Positions 7,843 to 15,230 of a stretch of DNA of 64,000 bases are shown piece after piece. The first letter of the stretch is position 1. Each line of letters starts with the position of its first letter. The DNA is taken from contig JADIXX010000006.1 of NCBI GenBank assembly GCA_016705575.1, positions 419,711-483,710 of the forward strand. Reading direction: 5' to 3'. The notes beneath the pieces were generated by a model. That model had not been told where the DNA came from, ran no database searches, and saw only the letters and a program-made list of their open reading frames with translations. This DNA comes from Candidatus Aalborgicola defluviihabitans (GTDB lineage Bacteria; Pseudomonadota; Gammaproteobacteria; Burkholderiales; Burkholderiaceae_C). The translations under genes were made by a program, and so were the position numbers.

Positions 7843-8253
7843 AATTTCTTCTAAAGAAGTCGGAGCAGCCTCGACCACACAGAAGCTTGCCGCGTAGTCG
7901 GTCTCGTCGGTCACGCTGATGTGGGCGCTCAGGTGACGCGCATCAAACCAGTCTTTGAGGGCACCCTGCAGCACGATGGTGGGTTTGCCGCTGGGAGCAT
8001 TGCGCACTTCGCACAATTTCCAGGTCATGGGCATGCGCATACCCAGTCCAATGGCTTTACTGAAAGCCTCTTTGGCGGAGAAACGCGTGGCCAGGTAGCG
8101 CACGCCACGTTCGGGCCAGCGAGCACTGCGCGCTTTCCAGGTGGCGAATTCACCCTCGCTCAAAATCTTGTCGGCAAAGCGGTCGCCATGGCGCGCCAGG
8201 CTCTCCCGGATGCGGCGCACGTCGCAGATATCGGTGCCAATGCCGTAAATCAC
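7834..8253 (-). CDS. acpS: Holo-[acyl-carrier-protein] synthase
   Basis: AcpS transfers 4'-phosphopantetheine from CoA to the serine of AcpP. The 139-residue protein shows the phosphopantetheinyl transferase signatures IYGIGTDICDVRRI (Mg-binding Asp) and RFSAKEAFSKAIGLG (catalytic Glu and Lys). The start is GTG at 8253, overlapping the pdxJ TGA (GTGA). Its substrate acpP is about 13 kb away in the same gene run. The C-terminus (after VEAAP) ends in a repeat-supplied stop. Confidence 0.96.
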   Translation of the reverse strand: MIYGIGTDICDVRRIRESLARHGDRFADKILSEGEFATWKARSARWPERGVRYLATRFSAKEAFSKAIGLGMRMPMTWKLCEVRNAPSGKPTIVLQGALKDWFDARHLSAHISVTDETDYAASFCVVEAAPTSLEEISR

Positions 8254-9011
8254 TGCAAACAGTCCAGATAAGCCTGCACCGTGGTGGCATAGCCCAGTTC
8301 CAGCGCGTCCGCAATCAAGGCGTGGCCGATGGACACCTCAGACAGACCCGGTACCGCCTGGGCAAAGGCCGCCAGGTTATCGCGATTAAGGTCGTGGCCA
8401 GCATTCACGCCCAAGCCTGCATCCAATGCAGCCTGCGCAGCCAGGGCAAAGCGTTGCAACTGTGCCCCCTGCTCGGGCGTGCCCCAGGCGGCAGCGTAGG
8501 GCTCGGTATAAAGCTCGATGCGGTCTGCGCCTACGGCTTTGGCAGCATGCATAGCCGCAGGTTCAGCGTCCATGAACAGGCTCACCCGCAGGTTCAGGGC
8601 GTGGGCTTCTTCAATCAAAGGCTTGAGGCCTTCTGCATCCTGCGGAAATGTCCAGCCATGGTCACTGGTGAACTGCCCTTGGGAATCGGGCACAAAAGTA
8701 ACCTGGTGCACCGGCAAGCCACGTTGGCGCAGATCGCGCACACAGCCGATCAGATTGTGAAAGGGGTTGCCTTCAACATTGAATTCGCGGTCTGGCCATT
8801 CCTGCAGCAGTTGGGCCAGGTCGCGCACGTCGTCAGCGCGGATGTGGCGCGCGTCGGGGCGCGGGTGCACCGTGATGCCTGCCGCACCGGCCTGCAGGCA
8901 CAGCGTGGCCGCACGCGTGACGCTGGGAATGCCCAAGTGGCGCGTGTTGCGCACCAGGGCGACCTTGTTGAGGTTGACGGAGAGTGCAGTACGGTGTGGT
9001 GTGGGGGCCAT
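8250..9011 (-). CDS. pdxJ: Pyridoxine 5'-phosphate synthase
   Basis: PdxJ condenses 1-deoxyxylulose 5-phosphate with 3-amino-1-hydroxyacetone phosphate, the last ring-forming step of vitamin B6 synthesis. From ATG 9011 it is 253 residues, close to the family norm. Visible motifs are ALSVNLNKVALVRNTR, GAAGITVHPRPDARHI, FNVEGNP, and VNAGHDLNRDNL. A longer upstream frame exists but the MAPTPHRTALSVNLNK start fits the family. It sits 2 bases from recO and overlaps acpS by 4. Confidence 0.96.
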   Translation of the reverse strand: MAPTPHRTALSVNLNKVALVRNTRHLGIPSVTRAATLCLQAGAAGITVHPRPDARHIRADDVRDLAQLLQEWPDREFNVEGNPFHNLIGCVRDLRQRGLPVHQVTFVPDSQGQFTSDHGWTFPQDAEGLKPLIEEAHALNLRVSLFMDAEPAAMHAAKAVGADRIELYTEPYAAAWGTPEQGAQLQRFALAAQAALDAGLGVNAGHDLNRDNLAAFAQAVPGLSEVSIGHALIADALELGYATTVQAYLDCLQ

Positions 9012-9013
9012 AG

Positions 9014-9763
9014 CTAGAGTCCCTGAATGTCGATCATCATCTGGCGGGTGCGCAGAGTCTGGACACCGCAATGGTAGTGCAGCAACGTGCGCAGCATGGG
9101 TTTGAGTTCGCTGGTCACGGCGGCGCAGGTGCGCAGAGTGGTGGTGAAGGGCGCGGCATCGTCCAGTGCCTGCTGCAAATGATTCCATTGCGCGCCCGAC
9201 AGGCTGGCGCGGTCATCTCCGTGCGCCAGACGCAGCCCACCTTCGGGTACCAGACAATAGCGGGCATCGTCATCCAACCCGCCCAAGGTCATGGTCTGCA
9301 CATCAAGCTGAGGCAACAAGCCGATCTCGCGCAGCAATAACAACTCATAGGTGCGCAAAGCCGCCTGCAACACCTCGCCATGCTCACTGGCCAGTACGCG
9401 CACCACGTTGGCATAGACGTCAAACAGGCGCGGATGGGGATCGTCGCGCGCCAAAAGCGTCAGTAGTAGTTCGTTCAAGTAGTAGCCGGAGAGCAGCGCG
9501 TCACCCGTGGGCATGACGTGACCGCCCTGCCACTCAGCACTTTTGAGGGTGCGAATCTCCGCATCCCCACCAAAGGCCACGTGCAGCATTTGCAGCGGTA
9601 GCAGGACCGGGCGAAAACTGGAACTGGGACGCTTGGCCCCCTTGGCCACCAGCGCAATGCGGCCGTGTGAGCGCGTGAACACCTCCAGAATCAGGCTGGA
9701 CTCGCTCCAGTCGTAGCGGTGCAGCACATAGGCCGGTTCATCTGAAATGCGCTTTGTGGCCAC
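9014..9763 (-). CDS. recO: DNA repair protein RecO
   Basis: RecO acts with RecF and RecR to load RecA at gaps covered by SSB. The 249-residue protein has the N-terminal OB fold (AYVLHRYDWSESSLILEVFT, then GRIALVAKGAKRP) and the helical C-terminal domain with YYLNELLLTLL. The start is GTG at 9763. It is the fourth gene of the rnc-era-recO-pdxJ-acpS run; a GC-rich repeat separates it from era. Confidence 0.95.
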   Translation of the reverse strand: MATKRISDEPAYVLHRYDWSESSLILEVFTRSHGRIALVAKGAKRPSSSFRPVLLPLQMLHVAFGGDAEIRTLKSAEWQGGHVMPTGDALLSGYYLNELLLTLLARDDPHPRLFDVYANVVRVLASEHGEVLQAALRTYELLLLREIGLLPQLDVQTMTLGGLDDDARYCLVPEGGLRLAHGDDRASLSGAQWNHLQQALDDAAPFTTTLRTCAAVTSELKPMLRTLLHYHCGVQTLRTRQMMIDIQGL

Positions 9764-9781
9764 TGCTCAGCGAGATGTTTC

Positions 9782-9856
9782 GCCGCCGGGCCGCCCCAAG
9801 GCGAAACGCGCCCCCATGGGGGGCAGCGCAGTACACGCAGTGACAAGCGTGGGGGC
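9782..9856 (+). repeat. Dispersed GC-rich repeat family B, era-recO gap
   Basis: This 75-base element begins GCCGCCGGGCCGCCCCAAGG and ends AAGCGTGGGGGC, with a CCCCCATGGGGGG palindrome inside. It fills the era-recO gap. Its reverse complement closely matches 60964-61038, and a diverged copy lies inside ppc. Confidence 0.8.
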
Positions 9857-9857
9857 T

Positions 9858-10910
9858 CTATTCATAGCCAAAGCTACGGACGCGCGCTGCGTCGTCGGCC
9901 CAGCCGGAGCGCACTTTGACCCACAGCTCCAGAAACACCTTGGCATTGGCCAGTTTCTCCAACTCGACCCGAGTTTCCATGCCGATGCGTTTGATGCGCT
10001 CGCCCTTGTCGCCGATCACCATGGCCTTGTGCGTGTCGCGCTCCACCACGATGGTGGCGGCAATGCGCAGCAGGCGCTTCTGGCCCTTTTTCTGCGGTGG
10101 CTCTTCGGCAAAACTGTCGATGACCACGGTAGAGGTATACGGCAACTCGTCACCGGTCAGACGAAACAGTTTTTCGCGCACCAGCTCGCTGGCCAAGAAT
10201 TTTTCGCTGCGGTCGGTGAGTTCGTCTTCTGCATACCACCAGGCTTGCTCGGGTAGGTACTTTTCGCAAATACCGAGCAAACGCTCCACATCTTTGGCAT
10301 TCGTGGCCGACATGGGCACGAACTCGGAAAAGTTGTGCTTTTCCTGCATGGTTTGCAGCCAGGGAGCAATGTCACCCCGGCGGTGGATGTTGTCGAACTT
10401 GTTGGCAATCAGGAGCGTAGGAATATCCTTGCCCAGCAGGGACAGCACGCGCGCGTCGGCCGGCGTGAAACTCCCCGCCTCCACCACAAACAAAATAAGG
10501 TCCACATCCGCCACAGCACCTTGCACCGTCTTGTTGAGCGATTTGTTGAGCGCGTTGGCATGCAGCGTTTGGAAACCCGGTGTGTCCACAAACACATATT
10601 GGGTGCCCCCGCGCGTGTGCATGCCCGTGATGCGGTGGCGCGTGGTCTGCGCCTTGCGCGAGGTGATCGACACCTTCTGCCCGACCAGCGCGTTGAGCAG
10701 CGTCGATTTACCCACGTTGGGTTTACCCACAATGGCCACCAGACCGCACCGCTGTCCATCCGCCTGCGCACCGGGTTGGGCCATTTTGGGCGTGCTTTTG
10801 AGCAGACCTTCGAGCATGCTGTCCAGATCGGGTTGTTGATCAATTTCAGTGCTAGCCCTCGGGGAATCTGCGTGAGGTGCTACTTTTTTTGTATTTTTTT
10901 TAGATGTCAT
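9858..10910 (-). CDS. era: GTPase Era with N-terminal extension
   Basis: Era is the GTPase/KH protein that binds 16S rRNA and assists 30S maturation. The core is complete: P-loop GKPNVGKST (about 62-70), DTPG, NKFD, and the KH motif IGDKGERIK near the end. At 350 residues it is about 50 longer than E. coli Era (301), all at the N-terminus. Residues about 10-21 (VAPHADSPRAST) are encoded by a family A repeat in frame. The ATG at 10910 overlaps the rnc stop, so this start is supported by coupling; a start nearer the G domain would also be possible. Confidence 0.95.
   Translation of the reverse strand: MTSKKNTKKVAPHADSPRASTEIDQQPDLDSMLEGLLKSTPKMAQPGAQADGQRCGLVAIVGKPNVGKSTLLNALVGQKVSITSRKAQTTRHRITGMHTRGGTQYVFVDTPGFQTLHANALNKSLNKTVQGAVADVDLILFVVEAGSFTPADARVLSLLGKDIPTLLIANKFDNIHRRGDIAPWLQTMQEKHNFSEFVPMSATNAKDVERLLGICEKYLPEQAWWYAEDELTDRSEKFLASELVREKLFRLTGDELPYTSTVVIDSFAEEPPQKKGQKRLLRIAATIVVERDTHKAMVIGDKGERIKRIGMETRVELEKLANAKVFLELWVKVRSGWADDAARVRSFGYE
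10851..10883 (-). repeat. Dispersed repeat family A inside era (in frame)
   Basis: On the coding strand the copy reads GTAGCACCTCACGCAGATTC then CCCGAGGGCTAGC. It encodes VAPHADSPRAS at the start of Era, in the same frame as the pepN copy (ATYVDSTRAS). Confidence 0.7.
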
Positions 10911-11593
10911 TTGATATTTTTCGCCTTGATGGTTTGCAGCATCGCAGCGGCTGCGGCCTGTTCGCCGGAACGGCGCGAACCGCCAATACCACGCTCCGAC
11001 AAGCGCAACGCGTCAATTTCACACTCCACATCGAAGCTTTGTTTGTGGGCTGCCCCAATGGTGCCCACCACCTTGTACGCCGGCAATCTCATTTTGCGCC
11101 CCTGCAGCCACTCTTGCAATTCGGTCTTGGCGTCTTTGCCAATGGCATCCATGTGGGGCGTAATCTCCACATCCTTGAACAGGCGCTGCACCAGGGCTTG
11201 TGCGGCCACAAAGCCGGCGTCCAGGTAGACCGCGCCAATGATGGCTTCCAGGGTGTCAGCCAGGATAGAGGGGCGGTTTTGCCCACCAGAGCGCACCTCA
11301 CCCTCGCCTAGACGAATGACCTCGGGCAAGCCCAGGCCCACGGCCAGTTGGTGCAGGGTGTCTTGCTTGACCAGATTGGCACGCACGCGCGATAAATCGC
11401 CCTCAGGCAGGGAGCCCAGCCGTGCGAACAACAAATCCGAAACCGCCAAATTGAGTACTGAATCGCCGAGAAACTCCAGGCGTTCGTAGTGGTCACTGGA
11501 AAAACTGCGATGGGTTAGCGCCTGCGTCAGCAACGCACCATTGGAAAATGCATGCTGCAGGCGTTCCTGCAACTCCACCAATCCAGCTGCCAC
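10907..11593 (-). CDS. rnc: Ribonuclease III
   Basis: RNase III cleaves double-stranded RNA, including the 30S rRNA precursor. The 228-residue protein carries the catalytic signature YERLEFLGDSVLNLAVSDLL, the downstream DTLEAIIGAVYLDAG helix with the second metal-binding acidic residues, and a C-terminal dsRNA-binding domain (AKTELQEWLQGRKMRLPAY, then GSRRSGEQAAAAAML). The start is GTG at 11593. It overlaps era by 4 bases, the classic rnc-era arrangement. Confidence 0.97.
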   Translation of the reverse strand: MAAGLVELQERLQHAFSNGALLTQALTHRSFSSDHYERLEFLGDSVLNLAVSDLLFARLGSLPEGDLSRVRANLVKQDTLHQLAVGLGLPEVIRLGEGEVRSGGQNRPSILADTLEAIIGAVYLDAGFVAAQALVQRLFKDVEITPHMDAIGKDAKTELQEWLQGRKMRLPAYKVVGTIGAAHKQSFDVECEIDALRLSERGIGGSRRSGEQAAAAAMLQTIKAKNIK

Positions 11594-11594
11594 G

Positions 11595-11951
11595 CTATTT
11601 GGAGCGACCGGCGTATTTCATCGTCAGCCAGGCCGGACCGGCAAGGTGGATTTCGCGCTGGTAGGCAAAACTGACAACAACCTTGTCACCTTCTTTGGTG
11701 ATGACGAGGTCTTTTCCGGAAATCGAACTGATGGCATCGACCTCAGTGGCTTTGTCGAAAATCATCCTGACTTCAGGCACTGTGTTGCCATTCTGCGCCG
11801 CCTTGTCGGCTGCTTTAATAATCGTTTGATATTCCAGAAAAGTTGGAAATACCTGTGCCGCGATGATTCCGGTAATAGCAACTACCACCCCGACAAAGAC
11901 CAAACCAAAGAAAGTAACGCCACGTTGCCTGGATTTGCGCTGAACTGCCAT
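11595..11951 (-). CDS. DUF4845 membrane protein
   Basis: 118 residues with a basic N-terminus and one transmembrane helix (GVTFFGLVFVGVVVAITG), followed by a small soluble domain. The RQRGVTFFGL opening resembles a type IV prepilin processing site, but no pilin context is present. DUF4845 genes sit between lepB and rnc in many betaproteobacteria, as here. The function is unknown; the location suggests a membrane protein cotranscribed with signal peptidase. Confidence 0.85.
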   Translation of the reverse strand: MAVQRKSRQRGVTFFGLVFVGVVVAITGIIAAQVFPTFLEYQTIIKAADKAAQNGNTVPEVRMIFDKATEVDAISSISGKDLVITKEGDKVVVSFAYQREIHLAGPAWLTMKYAGRSK

Positions 11952-11967
11952 ATATATCTACCCCTTT

Positions 11968-12933
11968 TTAGTCAAAAGATCCGATACGCTTGAGACTTCC
12001 AAAATTCATCCAGACAAAGAAGGCTTTGCCAACAATATTTTTCTCTGGTACGAAACCCCAATAACGCGAATCCAGTGAATTATCGCGGTTGTCGCCCATC
12101 ATGAAATAGTGGCCCGCTGGAACCTTGCAGGTTACACCCTCCACAGAATAGGTACAACCGTCTCGACCCACAAAATTGTCGGCTCCCGGAATAAAAGCAG
12201 GTCGTTCATCGTCATTGAGCAGTTTGTGCTTCTTGCCACCCAGCGTCTCTTCAAACTGCTTGAAGTAACGCATGGCGTCTTCGTCAAAAAACTCGGGTAC
12301 GCTGGTGGTGACGACAGGCTCGCCATTGATGGTCAGCCGCTTGTTGAGGTAGGCCACGGTATCACCGGGTAGGCCGACAACGCGCTTGATGTAATCAAGG
12401 CTTGGCTTAGGCGGGAATCGAAAGACCATCACATCCCCGCGCTGGGGCGGTGTGCCTTCGGTGACTTTGGCATTGAGCACCGGCAGACGCAATCCGTAGG
12501 TGAATTTATTCACCAGAATCAAATCTCCTACCAACAGGGTAGGAATCATGGAGCCCGACGGAATCTTGAATGGTTCCACCACAAAAGAGCGCAGGAAAAA
12601 CACAGAGATGATGACCGGGAACAGTCCGGCGGTCCAGTCCAGCCACCAGGGTTGCATCAGCAAACGGACTTTTGCATCAGTAATATCGCCATCCACTTGT
12701 TTAATACCCATTTTGTCCAGGTCTTCACGGCGCTTGGCGTCCGCTGTTTCCAGCGTCGCCACCGCCTGATGGCGTTGGGGCAGAAAGTAGAAGCGCTCGG
12801 CCACCCAATAAATGCCCGTTACCACCGTAGCCAAAAACAGCAGCAAGGCAAAGTTGCCCTCCACCATCCCAAAGTACCAGGACGCGGCATACAGGCCAAA
12901 AGCCGCCAGAATGGCCGAGGTAATTGCCTGCAT
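11968..12933 (-). CDS. lepB: Signal peptidase I
   Basis: LepB removes signal peptides from exported proteins at the outer face of the inner membrane. From ATG 12933 it is 321 residues with two N-terminal transmembrane segments and a third before the active site. Catalytic Ser128 is in KIPSGSMIPTLL and the general base Lys183 in YIKRVVGLPGD; the GDNRDNSLDSRYWG box is near the C-terminus. Its ATG overlaps the lepA stop by one base (TGATG), so translation is probably coupled. Confidence 0.96.
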   Translation of the reverse strand: MQAITSAILAAFGLYAASWYFGMVEGNFALLLFLATVVTGIYWVAERFYFLPQRHQAVATLETADAKRREDLDKMGIKQVDGDITDAKVRLLMQPWWLDWTAGLFPVIISVFFLRSFVVEPFKIPSGSMIPTLLVGDLILVNKFTYGLRLPVLNAKVTEGTPPQRGDVMVFRFPPKPSLDYIKRVVGLPGDTVAYLNKRLTINGEPVVTTSVPEFFDEDAMRYFKQFEETLGGKKHKLLNDDERPAFIPGADNFVGRDGCTYSVEGVTCKVPAGHYFMMGDNRDNSLDSRYWGFVPEKNIVGKAFFVWMNFGSLKRIGSFD

Positions 12934-14744
12934 CAATCTTCCACCTGCAAAATAGCGAGGAATGCCTCTTGTGGAACTTCCACTGAACCGATTTGTTTCA
13001 TGCGTTTCTTGCCTGCTTTTTGTTTTTCGAGGAGTTTGCGTTTGCGCGAAATGTCGCCGCCGTAGCACTTGGCGAGCACGTTTTTTCGCAGTGCCTTGAT
13101 TGTCTCACGTGCAATGATATTGGTCCCGATGGCGGCCTGGATGGCAACGTCGTACATCTGGCGCGAAATAATTTCGCGCATCTTGGCCACAACGGCGCGG
13201 CCACGGTACTGACTCTGGGTACGGTGCAGCATGATGGACAGTGCGTCCACCTTCTCGGTATTCAACAAAATATCAACTTTGACGACGTCGGCTGCGCGGT
13301 ATTCCTTGAAGTCGTAATCCATCGACGCATAACCACGACTCACGCTCTTGAGCTTGTCAAAGAAGTCCAGCACGATTTCGGCCAGTGGCATCTCATAGGT
13401 CAGAACAACCTGGCGGCCCTTGTAGGCCATATTCAGTTGCACGCCACGCTTTTGGTTGGCCAAGGTCATGACCACGCCCACATATTCCTGCGGCATGTAC
13501 AAGTGCATGGTCACGATGGGCTCGCGGATTTCGGCGGTCTTGCCGACATCGGGCATCTTGGAGGGGTTCTCCACCATGATGACTTCACCGTCGTTTTTCA
13601 TCACTTGGTAGACCACGCTGGGCGCAGTGGTGATCAGGTCCTGATCGAACTCGCGCTCCAGGCGCTCCTGCACGATTTCCATGTGCAGCAGGCCAAGAAA
13701 GCCACATCGAAAGCCAAATCCCAGCGCTTGCGAAACTTCGGGTTCATAGTGAAGGGAGGCATCGTTGAGTTTGAGCTTTTCCAGCGCGTCACGCAGCGAG
13801 TCGTACTCGCTGGCTTCGGTCGGGTACAGTCCGGCAAATACTTGGGGCTGGATTTCTTTGAAACCGGGCAATGCCTCGGTCGCCGTAAAGGCCGCGCCAC
13901 CTGTGCCGGGCTTGATCAGGGTAACCGTGTCGCCCACCTTGGCCGCCTGCAACTCCTTAATGCCGGCAATGATGTAACCCACCTCGCCCGCTTCCAGCGA
14001 CTGGCGTGGCTGATTGGCGGGTGTGAACACACCCAGGCTGTCCGCGTTATAGGTAGCGCCAGAGGCCATCATCTTGATGCGCTCACCTTTACCCAGGCGG
14101 CCATCGACTACGCGCACCAGCATCACTACACCAACATAGCTGTCAAACCAGCTGTCGATGATCATGGCGCGCAACGGTCCGTCCGGGTTGCCTTTGGGTG
14201 CGGGAATCTTGGCAACAACGGCTTCCAGAATGTCGTCGATGCCCAGCCCGGTCTTGGCGGAGCACTGAATGGCATCGGTGGCGTCAATGCCAATCACATC
14301 TTCAATTTCACTGCGCGCGTTGTCGGGGTCCGCATTGGGCAAGTCAATCTTGTTAAGTACCGGCAGTACTTCGACGCCCAGGTCCAGCGCGGTATAGCAG
14401 TTGGCAACCGTCTGCGCCTCGACACCTTGCGATGCATCAACCACCAGCAGTGCACCCTCGCATGCGGAGAGCGATCGACTCACTTCATACGAGAAGTCCA
14501 CGTGTCCCGGTGTGTCGATAAGGTTGAGGTTGTAAACCTGCCCATCTTTAGCCTTGTATTGCAGTGCTGCGGTCTGCGCTTTGATGGTTATCCCACGCTC
14601 TTTCTCGATGTCCATCGAGTCCAAAACCTGTGCCTCCATCTCACGCGCTTCAAGCCCACCGCAACGCTGAATCAACCGATCCGCGAGTGTGGATTTACCG
14701 TGATCAATGTGCGCAATGATCGAAAAATTTCTGATGTGATTCAT
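12933..14744 (-). CDS. lepA: Elongation factor 4 (LepA)
   Basis: LepA is a ribosome-associated translational GTPase (EF4). It is 603 residues from ATG 14744; a TTG immediately before it is less likely as a start. Motifs: P-loop AHIDHGKSTLADRL, RGITIKAQT, DTPGHVDF, NKIDLP, and the LepA-specific C-terminal domain (KMREIISRQMYDVAIQAAIG, then ETIKALRKNVLAKCYGGD). It forms a unit with lepB downstream. A terminator lies just upstream, so lepA probably has its own promoter in the 44 bases before it or depends on read-through. Confidence 0.97.
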   Translation of the reverse strand: MNHIRNFSIIAHIDHGKSTLADRLIQRCGGLEAREMEAQVLDSMDIEKERGITIKAQTAALQYKAKDGQVYNLNLIDTPGHVDFSYEVSRSLSACEGALLVVDASQGVEAQTVANCYTALDLGVEVLPVLNKIDLPNADPDNARSEIEDVIGIDATDAIQCSAKTGLGIDDILEAVVAKIPAPKGNPDGPLRAMIIDSWFDSYVGVVMLVRVVDGRLGKGERIKMMASGATYNADSLGVFTPANQPRQSLEAGEVGYIIAGIKELQAAKVGDTVTLIKPGTGGAAFTATEALPGFKEIQPQVFAGLYPTEASEYDSLRDALEKLKLNDASLHYEPEVSQALGFGFRCGFLGLLHMEIVQERLEREFDQDLITTAPSVVYQVMKNDGEVIMVENPSKMPDVGKTAEIREPIVTMHLYMPQEYVGVVMTLANQKRGVQLNMAYKGRQVVLTYEMPLAEIVLDFFDKLKSVSRGYASMDYDFKEYRAADVVKVDILLNTEKVDALSIMLHRTQSQYRGRAVVAKMREIISRQMYDVAIQAAIGTNIIARETIKALRKNVLAKCYGGDISRKRKLLEKQKAGKKRMKQIGSVEVPQEAFLAILQVED

Positions 14745-14787
14745 CAACGAAAACGTTTAAGTGGTTGAATTAAAAAGAGACGGACAA

Positions 14788-14820
14788 GAAAAAAGGGCGC
14801 GTCGGATATTGACGCGCCCT
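14788..14820 (-). terminator. Rho-independent terminator between mucD and lepA
   Basis: On the minus strand a perfect 10-bp stem, AGGGCGCGTC / GACGCGCCCT with a 7-base loop, is followed by TTTTTTC. It would end transcripts coming from rpoE-rseA-mucB-mucD. It lies only about 44 bases before the lepA start. Confidence 0.8.
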
Positions 14821-15230
14821 GAACCAACAATCATTGGCAACTGCGATAGCTGGAACTTCATTGTAGGCAAAACGGTTCAAAAACAAAGCGAGAAAAATTG
14901 CACTCTGGCGTCGTTGCAACTCAGCAACAGTTATTTTATACACAGGTTATCAACATAATGTGGGATAAGCGTCTGCACAACTTGTGGGTGATCTGTGGAT
15001 CAGCTGTGGGGGACTTGCGGTCATCCCATATGATGGATTTTTCTCAACCCATATGCCCATATTGGGCATTGCAGAACCCGTATTCTAACCAAATTTCCAA
15101 AAACGCCGGAAAGTTAGCGTGCGCCCACATTTTGATTCATCACGCCGTCCATAAATAAAATCTATGGACACAGAGCTTCAGACTCCCCAAAACCCGCTGG
15201 GTTTCAGGGTTGTCTTAGGAAAATACCGGT
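14821..15230. other. Intergenic region with a cluster of DnaA-box-like 9-mers
   Basis: No gene is supported in this gap. Within 78 bases (14936-15013) there are several 9-mers close to the DnaA box TTATCCACA or its complement: TTATACACA (14936), TTATCAACA (14947), a TGTGGGATAA variant (14959), TGTGGGTGA (14983), TGTGGATCA (14994) and TGTGGGGGA (15005). An AT-rich stretch with a CATATG pair follows. A weak stem AAACCC/GGGTTT (15190-15204) lies just after the mucD stop. The neighbours are not the usual origin genes. Confidence 0.5.

Noticed and set aside
12993..14768. A 591-codon open frame antisense to lepA, and similar long antisense frames opposite mucD (15462-16586) and rne (31106-32029)
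   Set aside because: They are shadows of strongly conserved genes in high-GC DNA, with no ribosome-binding site or recognisable protein family.
14898..15158. An 86-codon plus-strand frame across the DnaA-box-like cluster
   Set aside because: No ribosome-binding site, no family resemblance, and its composition follows the repeated TGTGG-type motifs rather than codon structure.
14821..15230. Chromosome replication origin
   Set aside because: The box cluster is suggestive, but dnaA, dnaN, rpmH, gyrB or parAB are not nearby, so I report only a DnaA-binding candidate.
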